This document shows positions 25,580 through 34,181 of a stretch of DNA of 64,000 nucleotides, piece by piece. The position numbers and the translations under genes were made by a program. Numbering within the stretch: position 1 is the stretch's first letter; every line of letters begins with the position of its first letter. The DNA is taken from assembly GCA_963736525.1 (NCBI GenBank), contig CAVTPF010000014.1, forward strand, positions 62,001 to 126,000, given 5' to 3'. This DNA comes from Bog-473 sp963736525. GTDB taxonomy: Bacteria > Actinomycetota > Acidimicrobiia > Acidimicrobiales > RAAP-2. The notes beneath the pieces are model-generated. The model saw only the letters and a program-made list of their open reading frames with translations. It was not told the DNA's origin and did not search any database.

Positions 25580-27367
25580 ATGAACACGGATCAGGGTGCG
25601 CGCGAGGTCGCCACACTCGTGTCCCTGAACCCCGGGCGCGACGTGCAGAGGGTCGGCACGGCGGCGTTCCTCGGGGAAGACGTGCAGAAGATCCACGACC
25701 CGGTGTGGGCCGTGCTCGGCAACCTCGGAGACAGCCAGTGCTACCTGGGCGTCACGGCGAAGGTGGAGGCCGTCCAGGCCGCCGTGTCCCGTCGCATTGC
25801 CGAGGACGACCTCCCGGTCCGTTTGATCTCCCCGGCGTTCACCCTCGGGGTGTCGGACGGCCAGCTCAACGGCACGCCGCAGATGCGGTTCTCCCTGATC
25901 GGCCGGGAGCTCGTCCACGACGTCGCCGACGTCCACCTGGCGGCGAACGGCGTGGCAGGACTCATCGCCGTGGTGGCGTGCGACAAGCCCCCGGTCGGGA
26001 CGCTTGCCGCCGTGCTCGAGAACAACACGCCAGCCGTCATCCTCTCCGACGGCTCCATCAGGCCGGGCATCGATCCCGCGACGGGTGATCGGATCGATCT
26101 CGTGTCGGCCTTCCAGGCAGCAGACCAGGACGCCGAGGTCCGGGCCCGGTTCGCCCTGCACGCCTGCCCCGGCCAGGGCAGCTGCGGGGGGATGTTCACC
26201 TACAACACGATGCAGACGTTCATCGCCGTGCTCGGCCTCGAACCGCTGCACATGGTGTCCCCGGCGTCCGAGGACCCACGCCGCCTGACCGAGTTCCCCG
26301 ACCAGACGGTCGACTGCCTGCTCGCCATGACGAGCCGGGGCATCCGACCGCGCGACATCGTGACGCCCTCCTCGCTCCGGAACGCCTTGACCGTCGCCAT
26401 CGCCATGGGTGGTTCCACCAACGTCGTCCTGCACAGCGTCGAGATCGCCCGCGCCGCGGGCATCGACCTCTGGGGCGACGCGCTCAGCCAGGACGAGTTC
26501 AACCAGCTGTCTCGCCGATTGCCGGTGCTGGTCAACATGCGCCCCTTCGGTGACTACTCCATGGTGGACGTGGATGCCAGCGGCGGACTCCAGGTCATCG
26601 TCAAAGAGCTCCTCGAGGCCGGATTCGTCGACGGTGACGCCATGACCTGCACCGGCGAGACCTTGGCCGAACAGGTTCGACGGCTCGACCCGCCGCCGCC
26701 GGATCACGAGGTGATCCATTCCGTCGAGAAGCCGTTCAAGGACACCGGCGGGTTGCGCCTGCTGCAGGGCAACCTGGCGCCCGCCGGCGGTGCGATCCTG
26801 AAGGTCGCCGGCGTCGAAGGTGGTGTCAAGGACGGTGTCTTCACCGGTCGAGCCCGCGTGTTCAACGGTGAACGCTCTCTTGTCGAGGCCCTCGACCGGC
26901 ATCCGGACACCTTCCAGGACAACGACATGGTCGTGATCCGCTATGAGGGGCCCAGGGGTGCTCCCGGCATGCCGGAGCTGCTCGATCCCACCTCGCGCAT
27001 CACGGCGATATGCCGTCAGCGGAACATCACCATCGCGCTCATGACGGACGCGCGCTTCTCGGGGGGATCGGTCGGTCTGGTGATCGGCCACGTCGCGCCC
27101 GAAGCCCTCCTCGGGGGACCGATCGCACTGGTCGAGGACGGAGACACCATCGTCGTCGACGTGAGCACCGACCGCCTCGACTGCCGGGAGCTGGCCGAGC
27201 CCGACCTGTTGGAACGGCGAGAGACCGCATGGCGCGCCGCCGCCGAGGGCAACGGCGGCGTCCACCCGGACGTGACGCCGGTGACGGACCGAGTCCTCGC
27301 ACGCATGCGAGCGACGGCGCTCCCCGCCCTGCTCGGTGCCGGCATGGCGGCACCGTCGTCGACCTGA
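25580..27367 (+). CDS. ilvD: Divergent IlvD/Edd-family dihydroxy-acid dehydratase
   Basis: 595 residues. The three Fe-S cysteines of the family can be placed at Cys54 (GDSQCYLG), Cys134 (VACDKPPVG) and Cys202 (GQGSCGGMFTYNTM); the catalytic Ser motif DARFSGGSVG and GVSDGQLNGTPQMRFSL are also present. The N-terminus and the Cys54 context differ from canonical IlvD (usually ...PCN or PGH..), and the KPSG motif is replaced by NMRPFGDY. Dehydrates dihydroxyacids in Ile/Val synthesis if orthologous; location 222 bp upstream of ilvB supports that, but a sugar-acid dehydratase is possible. TATGCT (25566-25571) ends 8 nt before ATG 25580. No other ilvD is in the window. Confidence 0.75.
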   Translation: MNTDQGAREVATLVSLNPGRDVQRVGTAAFLGEDVQKIHDPVWAVLGNLGDSQCYLGVTAKVEAVQAAVSRRIAEDDLPVRLISPAFTLGVSDGQLNGTPQMRFSLIGRELVHDVADVHLAANGVAGLIAVVACDKPPVGTLAAVLENNTPAVILSDGSIRPGIDPATGDRIDLVSAFQAADQDAEVRARFALHACPGQGSCGGMFTYNTMQTFIAVLGLEPLHMVSPASEDPRRLTEFPDQTVDCLLAMTSRGIRPRDIVTPSSLRNALTVAIAMGGSTNVVLHSVEIARAAGIDLWGDALSQDEFNQLSRRLPVLVNMRPFGDYSMVDVDASGGLQVIVKELLEAGFVDGDAMTCTGETLAEQVRRLDPPPPDHEVIHSVEKPFKDTGGLRLLQGNLAPAGGAILKVAGVEGGVKDGVFTGRARVFNGERSLVEALDRHPDTFQDNDMVVIRYEGPRGAPGMPELLDPTSRITAICRQRNITIALMTDARFSGGSVGLVIGHVAPEALLGGPIALVEDGDTIVVDVSTDRLDCRELAEPDLLERRETAWRAAAEGNGGVHPDVTPVTDRVLARMRATALPALLGAGMAAPSST

Positions 27368-27391
27368 CCGCGCCACGGACTCACCCGGGGG

Positions 27392-27420
27392 TTGTGGGGG
27401 AGCGCCGGGCGTGCCACAAT
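27392..27420 (+). promoter_or_regulatory. Predicted ilvBNC promoter (leader)
   Basis: TTGTGG (27392-27397), 17-nt spacer, CACAAT (27415-27420). The hexamer ends 9 nt before the leader ATG, so the start of transcription would fall at about 27427, leaving almost no 5' UTR. A 10-bp inverted repeat (27417-27426 with 27484-27493) overlaps the -10. Confidence 0.5.
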
Positions 27421-27429
27421 GTGGGCCTC

Positions 27430-27477
27430 ATGCAGGCGCGCGGCACCCGACCCGAGATCCTGGTACTCGTAACGTAG
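27430..27477 (+). CDS. ilvBNC leader peptide (Ile/Leu/Val-rich)
   Basis: ATG 27430 to TAG 27477 encodes MQARGTRPEILVLVT. Five consecutive branched-chain codons (Ile-Leu-Val-Leu-Val) fall just before the end, the expected sensor for an attenuator of acetolactate synthase genes. No Shine-Dalgarno is visible; the predicted transcription start lies about 3 nt upstream, so it should be read as a leaderless mRNA. The stop is 30 nt before the terminator stem. Too short for gene callers, but its position, composition and downstream hairpin agree. Confidence 0.75.
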   Translation: MQARGTRPEILVLVT

Positions 27478-27507
27478 GTGCGCGCCCACATTGCAGCGCG
27501 CGCCTTT

Positions 27508-27538
27508 CGACCTCCCAGCCGGGGGGTCGTTTCAATTT
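27508..27538 (+). terminator. ilvBNC attenuator (intrinsic terminator)
   Basis: Nine-base stem cgacctccc/ggggggtcg (27508-27516 with 27521-27529, one G-T wobble), loop agcc, followed by TTTCAATTT. It lies between the leader peptide and ilvB, 60 bp before the ilvB start, so it must be conditionally bypassed. An upstream GC-rich hairpin (27477-27485 with 27496-27504) could be the pause or competing structure. Confidence 0.7.
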
Positions 27539-27589
27539 CCGGACCGATTCGACCGACACCGCAACGACAGTGAAACAGGGGAACAACAC

Positions 27590-29317
27590 ATGAAGCTGAC
27601 AGGGGCGCAGGCCCTCATCAAGAGCCTCGAGATGCAGGGGGTCGACGTCATGTTCGGCCTGCCCGGCGGTGCCATCCTGCCCGTCTACGACCCCATCATC
27701 GACTCGTCCATCCGCCACATCCTGGTCCGCCACGAGCAGGGAGCCGGCCACATGGCCGAGGGGTACGCCATGGTGACCGGCCGGCCGGGCGTGGCCATGG
27801 TCACCAGCGGCCCCGGGGCGACCAATATCGTCACGCCCCTGGCCAACGCCTACATGGACTCGACCCCCCTCATCGTCGTGTCGGGCCAGGTCGCCACCGG
27901 CTCCATCGGCACCGACGCCTTCCAGGAGTGCGACATCACCGGGGTCACCATGGGCATCACCAAGCACAACTGGCTCATCAAGGACGTGAACGACATCCCG
28001 CGCGTGGTCGCCGCCGCCTTCCATGTGGCGACGACCGGGCGGCCGGGCCCGGTCCTGATCGACCTGCCCAAGGACATCTCCAACGCCGCCATGGAGTGGT
28101 ACTGGCCGTCGTCGGTCGACGAGCTCGACCTGCCCGGGTACCACCCCGTGACGCTCGGCGACCCCGTGCTGGTGGGCCAGGCCGCAGAGCTCATCGCCGC
28201 CGCGCACCGGCCCGTCCTCTATGTGGGCGGCGGGGTGCTCAAGGCGCGAGCCGCCGAGGCGCTGCGAGTGTTGGCCGAGCGCACCGGCATGCCGGTGGTG
28301 ACGACGCTGATGGCCCGGGGGGCCTTCCCCGACTCGCATCCCCAGGCGCTCGGGATGCCCGGGATGCACGGTCACTACACCGCGGTGACGGCCATGCAGA
28401 AGAGCGATCTCCTCGTCAGCCTGGGGGCCCGCTTCGACGACCGCGTCACCGGGAAGATCAGCGCGTTCGCCCCCGACGCCAAGATCGTCCACGTCGACAT
28501 CGACCCGGCCGAGCTGGGCAAGGTGCGCGTGCCCGATGTCGGCATCGCGGGCGACTGCCGCCGCGTCATCGAGGAATTGCTGCTCGCCATGGATGCGCGC
28601 GGCGACGAGTCGGTGGTGCAGGACCTCGCGCCGTGGTGGCGCCAGATCAACGAGTGGCGTGACCGTTTCCCCCTCCACTACGCCGATGCCGATGGCGGCG
28701 CCATCAAGCCACAGAACGTCGTCGAACAGCTGCGCGATGCGGCGCCGGTCGACACCGTCGTCGTCGCCGGAGTGGGGCAGCACCAAATGTGGGCCTCGCA
28801 GTACTGGAACTTCGAGCACCCCTACACGTGGGTGAACTCGGGCGGAGCCGGCACCATGGGTTTCGCGGTCCCCGCCGCCATCGGGGCCAAGGTCGGGCGG
28901 CCCGACCGCACCGTGTGGGCCATCGACGGCGACGGCTGTTTCCAAATGACAGCGCAGGAGCTCGTGACGGCCAGCTCCGAGCAGATCCCCGTCAAGATCG
29001 CCATCTTGAACAACGCGTACCTGGGCATGGTCCGCCAGTGGCAGGAGATGTTCTACGAGGAGCGCTACTCGGAGGTGTACCTCTCACCGGACCTGCCCGA
29101 CTACGTGAAATGGGCCGAGGCGATGGGCTGCGTGGGCATCCGGGCCGAGACGCCCGAGGACGTGGGTCCCGCCATTGAGAAGGCGAACGCCATCGACGAC
29201 CGGCCGGTCGTCGTCGACTTCCGCACCGACGCCTTCGAGAAGGTCTTCCCGATGGTGCCCGCCGGCGCCTCCAACGACGACATCGTGGTGCACCCCGACC
29301 AGGCGGCGGCCCGATGA
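27590..29317 (+). CDS. ilvB: Acetolactate synthase large (catalytic) subunit
   Basis: 575 residues, ThDP/FAD enzyme condensing two pyruvates (valine/leucine) or pyruvate and 2-ketobutyrate (isoleucine). Catalytic Glu49 (VRHEQGAGHMAEGYA), TSGPGATN, the FAD-binding region, and the ThDP motif GDGCFQMTAQELVTASSEQIPVKIAILNN are present. ATG 27590 (MKLTGAQALIKSLEMQGVDVMFGLPGG) is preceded by ACAGGGGAACAAC and follows the attenuator. Operon ilvB-ilvN-ilvC; ilvN start overlaps the ilvB stop (ATGA). Confidence 0.97.
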   Translation: MKLTGAQALIKSLEMQGVDVMFGLPGGAILPVYDPIIDSSIRHILVRHEQGAGHMAEGYAMVTGRPGVAMVTSGPGATNIVTPLANAYMDSTPLIVVSGQVATGSIGTDAFQECDITGVTMGITKHNWLIKDVNDIPRVVAAAFHVATTGRPGPVLIDLPKDISNAAMEWYWPSSVDELDLPGYHPVTLGDPVLVGQAAELIAAAHRPVLYVGGGVLKARAAEALRVLAERTGMPVVTTLMARGAFPDSHPQALGMPGMHGHYTAVTAMQKSDLLVSLGARFDDRVTGKISAFAPDAKIVHVDIDPAELGKVRVPDVGIAGDCRRVIEELLLAMDARGDESVVQDLAPWWRQINEWRDRFPLHYADADGGAIKPQNVVEQLRDAAPVDTVVVAGVGQHQMWASQYWNFEHPYTWVNSGGAGTMGFAVPAAIGAKVGRPDRTVWAIDGDGCFQMTAQELVTASSEQIPVKIAILNNAYLGMVRQWQEMFYEERYSEVYLSPDLPDYVKWAEAMGCVGIRAETPEDVGPAIEKANAIDDRPVVVDFRTDAFEKVFPMVPAGASNDDIVVHPDQAAAR

Positions 29318-29850
29318 CGCCCGCCCAGCTGAGCTCGTTGGCGGGTGGCAAGGCCGCCGCGCCGCGCCACCACATCCTCTCGGTGCTGGTGGAGAACAAG
29401 GCGGGGGTGCTGGCGCGGGTGGCCGGGCTGTTCAGCCGCCGCGGGTTCAACATCTACTCGCTGGCCGTGGCCCCGACCGACGAGGACGAGCACTTCAGCC
29501 GCATCACCATCGTCGTGGACGTGGAGTCGGCGCCGCTGGAACAGGTCATCATGCAGCTCGACAAGCTCGTCAACGTCGTGTCGATCGGCGAGCTCTCGCC
29601 GGCCGAGGCGGTCGAGCGCGAGCTCGTCCTGGTCACCGTCGCGGTGGGGCCGACCGAGCGTTCCCAGGTGATTCAGCTCGTCGGCGTCTTCGGCGGCGAG
29701 GTCGTGAACGTCGGCGCGGAACGCCTCACCGTGATGCTGGCGGGCCGCCCGGAGAAGATCGACGACTTCGAGGGTTTGCTGGAGCACTACACCGTCGTGG
29801 AGCTCCAACGGACGGGACGGGTCGCGCTGCCTAAGCTGGAACGGCACTGA
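29314..29850 (+). CDS. ilvN: Acetolactate synthase small regulatory subunit
   Basis: 178 residues: N-terminal ACT domain (HHILSVLVENKAGVLARVAGLFSRRGFNIYSLAVAPT) binding valine for feedback control, then the C-terminal ALS_ss_C domain (ELVLVTVAVGPTERSQVIQLVGVFGGEVVNVGAERLTVMLAGRPEKIDDFEGLL). ATG overlaps the ilvB stop by 4 bases, ensuring stoichiometric translation. Normal size. Confidence 0.96.
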   Translation: MTPAQLSSLAGGKAAAPRHHILSVLVENKAGVLARVAGLFSRRGFNIYSLAVAPTDEDEHFSRITIVVDVESAPLEQVIMQLDKLVNVVSIGELSPAEAVERELVLVTVAVGPTERSQVIQLVGVFGGEVVNVGAERLTVMLAGRPEKIDDFEGLLEHYTVVELQRTGRVALPKLERH

Positions 29851-29902
29851 AACCCCGCGCCCGTGACGATCGACGAGACCACAGAGAGAAAGAGCTGACG
29901 CC

Positions 29903-30928
29903 ATGGCCACGCTGTACTACGAATCCGACGCAGACCCCAGCCTGATCGCCGGCCGCAAGGTCGCCATCTTGGGCTACGGCTCGCAGGGGCATGCCCACGC
30001 GCAGAACCTCATGGAATCGGGGGTGGACGTGCGGGTCGCGCTGCGCGAGGGGAGTGCGAGCCGGCGCAAGGCCGAGGAAGCCGGACTGCGGGTGACGTCG
30101 CTGGCCGACGCCGCCCGCGAGGCCGACGTGATCATGATCCTGCTGCCCGACACCGAGCAGAAGGCCGCCTACGACGAGTTCGTGGCGCCCCACCTCAACG
30201 ACGGTGACTGCCTCATGTTCGCCCACGGCTTCAACATCCGCTTCGGCCAGATCGTCCCGCCCCCGGGCGTCGACGTGACCATGGTGGCGCCGAAGGGCCC
30301 GGGGCATCTGGTGCGCCGGACCTACACCGAGGGAGGCGGGGTGCCCTCGCTCATCGCCGTGCACCAGGACGCGACCGGGAAGGCGCGCGAGCTCGCCCTG
30401 TCCTACGCGCATGCCATCGGGGCCACCCGGGCCGGGGTGTTGGACACGACGTTCGACGAGGAGACGGAGACCGACCTCTTCGGCGAGCAGGTGGTGCTCT
30501 GCGGGGGCCTGACGGCACTCGTGACCGCCGGGTTCGAGACGCTGGTCAACGCCGGCTACCAACCCGAGTCGGCGTACTTCGAGTGCCTCCACGAGCTCAA
30601 GCTCATCGTCGACCTGATGTACGAGCAGGGCATCGCCGGCATGCGCTACTCCATTTCGGACACGGCCGAGTACGGCGACCTGACCCGGGGGCCGCGCGTC
30701 ATCAACGACGCCGTCCGGGCCGAGATGCAGACGATCCTCGACGAAATCCGCAGCGGCGCCTTCGCCCAGGAGTGGATCGCCGAGAACCAGGCCGGCCGGC
30801 CCCGCTTCGAGGCGCTGCGCGCCCAGGGCAAGGCTCACCAGATCGAGGTGGTCGGACAGGAGCTGCGCGCCATGATGCCGTTCATCTCGGCCGGCAAGAC
30901 CAGGGTGCAGGACGCCTCGGGCGGCTGA
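29903..30928 (+). CDS. ilvC: Ketol-acid reductoisomerase (class I)
   Basis: 341 residues. NADPH motif GYGSQGHAHAQNL (about 25-37), PKGPGHLVRRTY, and the C-terminal knotted domain with metal-binding Asp/Glu residues (DTTFDEETETDLFGEQVVLCGG, ECLHELKLIVDLMYEQGI, ISDTAEYGDLTRG). Converts acetolactate and acetohydroxybutyrate to dihydroxyacids. 52 bp after ilvN with AGAGAAAGAG as RBS; third gene of the attenuated operon. Confidence 0.97.
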   Translation: MATLYYESDADPSLIAGRKVAILGYGSQGHAHAQNLMESGVDVRVALREGSASRRKAEEAGLRVTSLADAAREADVIMILLPDTEQKAAYDEFVAPHLNDGDCLMFAHGFNIRFGQIVPPPGVDVTMVAPKGPGHLVRRTYTEGGGVPSLIAVHQDATGKARELALSYAHAIGATRAGVLDTTFDEETETDLFGEQVVLCGGLTALVTAGFETLVNAGYQPESAYFECLHELKLIVDLMYEQGIAGMRYSISDTAEYGDLTRGPRVINDAVRAEMQTILDEIRSGAFAQEWIAENQAGRPRFEALRAQGKAHQIEVVGQELRAMMPFISAGKTRVQDASGG

Positions 30929-31015
30929 CGGGGATCGCCCGGGTGCTCGACCAGGTCGCCTGACGCCCGGCGCCGCGCGCGCCGCTACATTCGGGATCGA
31001 GCCAAGGAGGTCCCG

Positions 31016-31693
31016 ATGTTGCAGACCCGACTCGACGAACCGTCCGAGTACGCCGTGCGGCGCGAGGAGATCCGGCAGGCCGAGGTGGAGTTGATGCAGC
31101 ACCGGGAGAAGGTGGCATCGTTGCGGCGCCAGTTGCCCCGCGGGGCGGCGGTGCGCGACTACGAGTTCCTCGAGGGGCCGCGCGACCTCCGTGCCGGCGA
31201 CGAGCCCGTGCATACGGTGCGGCTCAGCGAGCTGTTCACGTCGCCCCGGCGGGCGCTCGTCGTCCAGCACGTGATGTACGGGAAGCGGCAGTCGTCGCCC
31301 TGCCCCATGTGCACGATGTGGGTCGACGGCCTGAACGCCGTCGTCCCCCACCTGGAGCAGAACGCCGACTACGTGGTGGCATCCGCCGCCGACCCGGCCG
31401 CGTTGCGCGCCCACGCCCGGGCCCGGGGCTGGGACAACGTCCGCCTCCTCAGCTGCGGCGACTCCACCTTCCAGTACGACTTCGCCGCCGAGGACGAGGA
31501 CGGCAACCAGGACTCGGCCCTGTCGGTCTTCACGCTCGACGCCGATGGGTCGCCCCGCCACTTCTACACCTGCCACCCCCGCCTGGCCGACGACATCCCC
31601 GAGCGGGGCATCGACCTGCTCTCGCCGGTCTGGAACCTGCTGGACCTCACGCCCGCCGGCCGCGGCGACTGGTACGCCGGCCTCGACTACTGA
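31016..31693 (+). CDS. DUF899 thioredoxin-like family protein
   Basis: 225 residues with the DUF899 pattern: EVELMQHREKVASLRRQLPRG near the N-terminus, YEFLEGP, FTSPRRALVVQHVMYGKRQSSPCPMCTMWVDGLN with a CPMC pair (thioredoxin-like active-site position), then GWDNVRLLSCGDSTFQYDFAAE and YTCHPRLADDIPERGIDLLSPVWNLLDLTP. Function of the family is unknown; a redox role is suggested by the fold. A strong AAGGAGG Shine-Dalgarno lies 5-6 nt before ATG 31016, unlike many leaderless genes here. Confidence 0.85.
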   Translation: MLQTRLDEPSEYAVRREEIRQAEVELMQHREKVASLRRQLPRGAAVRDYEFLEGPRDLRAGDEPVHTVRLSELFTSPRRALVVQHVMYGKRQSSPCPMCTMWVDGLNAVVPHLEQNADYVVASAADPAALRAHARARGWDNVRLLSCGDSTFQYDFAAEDEDGNQDSALSVFTLDADGSPRHFYTCHPRLADDIPERGIDLLSPVWNLLDLTPAGRGDWYAGLDY

Positions 31694-31779
31694 CCGTGTC
31701 CCTCCGGGCCCGGTCCGGTCTGCCACAGCCGCCGTAGGCCGCGTCCAGCCCGCGGGGTGGCGCGACCAGACTGTCCGCC

Positions 31780-33492
31780 GTGCGTCGTGGACCGCTGCGC
31801 TGGCTCGCCCCTGTCCTGGTACTGCTCTCGGTCTCCGCCACGGTCGCGGTCGGCGGACCGCCCGATCCGGCCGCCGCCAGCCCGGCCCTGCCGACCCTGG
31901 CCTCCCCGATCCTCACGGGTGCCGACGTGAGTGGCGCGGGCGCGGTCACCGGCCCGATCCGGGCACCGGGCGGACCGTACCTCTACGACCGCGAGGGCCG
32001 CATCGTCTTCTTCCACGGCGTCGACGCGGTGTACAAGTACCCGCCGTACGAGCTGGTCGCCGCGCCGGGGAAGCCGTGGAACCTGTCCGCGGCCGACGCC
32101 TCGCTCATGGCCCGATTGGGTTTCAACGTGGTGCGCCTGGGGATGACGTGGAGCGGCCTGGAGCCCGGCACTGCGCCGTCCAACGACCCGGCCATCTGCG
32201 GGCGCGGGGCGCCGACGGACCCGCACCAGTTCAACCAGGCCGTCTTGGACCAGTACGTGAGCCGGTTACAGGCGACCGTGAACCTGCTGGGGCGCTTTCA
32301 CATCTACACCATCCTCGACATGCACCAGGACGTGTACAACGAGGCGTTCGACGGCGAGGGCGCCCCCGCATGGGCGGTCTGCACCAACGGCGTGGCCAGT
32401 GTCGACCCACCGGGGCGCTGGTCGCTCGAGTACGCCACCGCCGCCGCCGGCATCGCCTACGGCCACTTCTGGAGGAACGACGTACGGGGCGACCTGCAAG
32501 GAGAGTACGACCGCGTGTGGGGCGACGTGGCGCACGCCTTTCGCGGGAACCAGTGGATCCTCGGCTACGACCCCTTCAACGAGCCCTTCTCCAAGTCGCT
32601 GGTGACCATCGGCGACGAGCATTTCGACGCGCAGCTCGAGTGTTTCTACACGGGCCGGGCCCATATCGGCACCCCGTCGCACGGCGCGCCGGCACTGCGG
32701 TGCCCCCGTCACGACCCCGCCAACGGCGTCGTGCCGACAATCCTGGCCAACGACCCCGGCCACCTGATCCTCGACGAGCCGGACAACTACGCGAGCCGCG
32801 GGTTCCCGACCTACCTCGGTCCGATGAACCTGCCCAAGCTGGTCTACAACGTCCACATCTACTGCGGCGCCCGGAGCCCGGTGAGCGGCAACCCCACCAA
32901 CCTGGCCCTCTGCGCCCATCAGGATCTGCACTCGCTCGGCGTCCGGGCCGCGGACCGCCCCGGGCTCGCCTCGAGCGACCAGCCGGGTGGGCCCCCCATG
33001 TTCGTGAGCGAGTTCGGCGCCACCAGCAACGCGCCACTCCTCTCGGCCATCACGGCGGCCATGGACGCGCAGCAGGTCGGTTGGGTCTACTGGGCCTGGA
33101 AGTACTACGGCGACCCCACCGGAAGCGGGTCCGAGGCGCTCCTCAAGGCCGACGGGCGCCTGCGGTCGACGGCCCTCGTCCTCAGCCGCACCTACCCGCA
33201 GGCCGTCGCGGGCGTCCCGATCGCGTTCGACTTCTCGCCTACGACCGCCGACTTCCATCTGGCCTATGTGCCCGACCACCGGGTCCACGCGCCGACGATC
33301 ATCTTCGTGCCGACGGAGGTGCACTACCCGCACGGCTACTGCGCCCGGGTCTCGGGGGCGCGGGTCACGTCAGCGCCGGGCAGTGATCTGCTCCGGGTGC
33401 AGAACGACTCCGCCGGGCACCGCGTGACGGTGGCGGTGACACGGGGCCGCTGTGCCACGCGCGGGTCGGCCCGCCACCTGTCGCGGGCATAG
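31780..33492 (+). CDS. Secreted glycoside hydrolase family 5 protein (endoglycoceramidase-like)
   Basis: 570 residues with an N-terminal signal peptide (MRRGPLRWLAPVLVLLSVSATVAVGGPPDPAAA). Cellulase-fold catalytic domain: VVRLGMTWSGLEPG, YTILDMHQDVYNEAF, acid/base Glu268 in YDPFNEPF, YNVHIYC, and nucleophile Glu411 in FVSEFGAT, followed by WVYWAWKYYGDPTGSG and a C-terminal beta-sandwich. This matches GH5 endoglycoceramidase-type enzymes that cleave glycan from glycosphingolipids or glycolipids, though the substrate cannot be assigned from sequence. GTG 31780 has CAGACT (31767-31772) ending 7 nt upstream. Stands alone. Confidence 0.87.
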   Translation: MRRGPLRWLAPVLVLLSVSATVAVGGPPDPAAASPALPTLASPILTGADVSGAGAVTGPIRAPGGPYLYDREGRIVFFHGVDAVYKYPPYELVAAPGKPWNLSAADASLMARLGFNVVRLGMTWSGLEPGTAPSNDPAICGRGAPTDPHQFNQAVLDQYVSRLQATVNLLGRFHIYTILDMHQDVYNEAFDGEGAPAWAVCTNGVASVDPPGRWSLEYATAAAGIAYGHFWRNDVRGDLQGEYDRVWGDVAHAFRGNQWILGYDPFNEPFSKSLVTIGDEHFDAQLECFYTGRAHIGTPSHGAPALRCPRHDPANGVVPTILANDPGHLILDEPDNYASRGFPTYLGPMNLPKLVYNVHIYCGARSPVSGNPTNLALCAHQDLHSLGVRAADRPGLASSDQPGGPPMFVSEFGATSNAPLLSAITAAMDAQQVGWVYWAWKYYGDPTGSGSEALLKADGRLRSTALVLSRTYPQAVAGVPIAFDFSPTTADFHLAYVPDHRVHAPTIIFVPTEVHYPHGYCARVSGARVTSAPGSDLLRVQNDSAGHRVTVAVTRGRCATRGSARHLSRA

Positions 33493-33502
33493 GGTGAGCC
33501 CC

Positions 33503-33766
33503 ATGTGCAGGAACATCACCACGCTGCGCGGCCTCGAGCCCGCGGCCACGCCGGAGGAGATGGAGGCGGCGGCCCGCCAGTACGTCCGCAAGGTCAGCGG
33601 CGTGCAGTCGACGTCGCCCCCGACCGAGGAGGCGTTCGAGCGCGCCGTCGCGCTGGTCACCGCGGCGACGGCGGAGCTGCTGGGCGCCCTCCCGCCACGG
33701 CGCCAGCCGCCGCCCACCGTCCCGCCGCTGCGCCGGCTCGCCGCCAAGGCGTCCGCCCCTCGTTGA
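33503..33766 (+). CDS. DUF2277 domain protein
   Basis: 87 residues beginning MCRNITTLRGLEPAATPEEMEAAARQYVRKVSG, the conserved start of DUF2277, with helix-forming AFERAVALVTAATAELLG and a proline-rich basic tail. Function unknown. TAGGGT (33490-33495) ends 7 nt before ATG 33503, overlapping the preceding gene's stop. The tail (PPRRQPPPTVPPLRRL) is a little longer than I would expect. Confidence 0.8.
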   Translation: MCRNITTLRGLEPAATPEEMEAAARQYVRKVSGVQSTSPPTEEAFERAVALVTAATAELLGALPPRRQPPPTVPPLRRLAAKASAPR

Positions 33767-33800
33767 GGGCGCGGCGGCCCCTGCCTCCGTTGAATATCCA

Positions 33801-33830
33801 TTGACAGTTATATACGGCTAGGCAGATACT
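33801..33830 (+). promoter_or_regulatory. Promoter of the ArsR gene
   Basis: Consensus-like TTGACA (33801-33806), 18-nt spacer, GATACT (33825-33830), ending 6 nt before GTG 33837. This is the best -35 in the window. Surrounding DNA is AT-rich. The mRNA should be leaderless. ArsR-type autorepression at this site is likely but not shown. Confidence 0.6.
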
Positions 33831-33836
33831 ACTTGT

Positions 33837-34181
33837 GTGACCACGATGTTCGCGGTGCTGGCGGAGGACAACCGCCGCCGCATTCTCGACCTTCTCGTGC
33901 AGGAGGAGAGGCCCGTGAGCGACCTGGTGGGATTGCTCGACCTGAGCCAGCCGGCGGTCTCCCGGCACCTCAAGGTCCTGCGTGACGCCGGGCTCGTCGA
34001 ATCCCGAACCGATGCCCAGCGCCGGATCTACCGGGTGCGCTCGGCGCCGCTGCGTGAGGTCGACGAGTGGTTGGCCCCCTACCGGCGGCAGTGGGCGGCC
34101 CACCTCAACGCCCTGGAGCGCCACCTCCAGTTCATGGAGGGCAGCGAGGGGGAGTCCTTCCCATCAGTTGTCGGCCCATGA
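33837..34181 (+). CDS. ArsR-family winged-helix regulator
   Basis: 114 residues: MTTMFAVLAEDNRRRILDLLVQEERPVSDLVGLLDLSQPAVSRHLKVLRDAGLVESRTDAQRRIYRVRSAPLREVDEWLAPYRRQW. The recognition helix SQPAVSRHLKVL and wing are typical of the ArsR subgroup that pairs with SRPBCC/AHSA1 genes. No metal-binding cysteines are seen, so not a metal sensor. ATGA overlap with the SRPBCC gene. Confidence 0.9.
   Translation: MTTMFAVLAEDNRRRILDLLVQEERPVSDLVGLLDLSQPAVSRHLKVLRDAGLVESRTDAQRRIYRVRSAPLREVDEWLAPYRRQWAAHLNALERHLQFMEGSEGESFPSVVGP

Noticed and set aside
27417..27493. 10-bp perfect inverted repeat (27417-27426 with 27484-27493) flanking the ilv leader ORF, as an RNA stem
   Set aside because: The left arm overlaps the predicted -10 and would not be transcribed if transcription starts near 27427. 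It could still be a DNA operator, but it is not used as evidence for the RNA structure.
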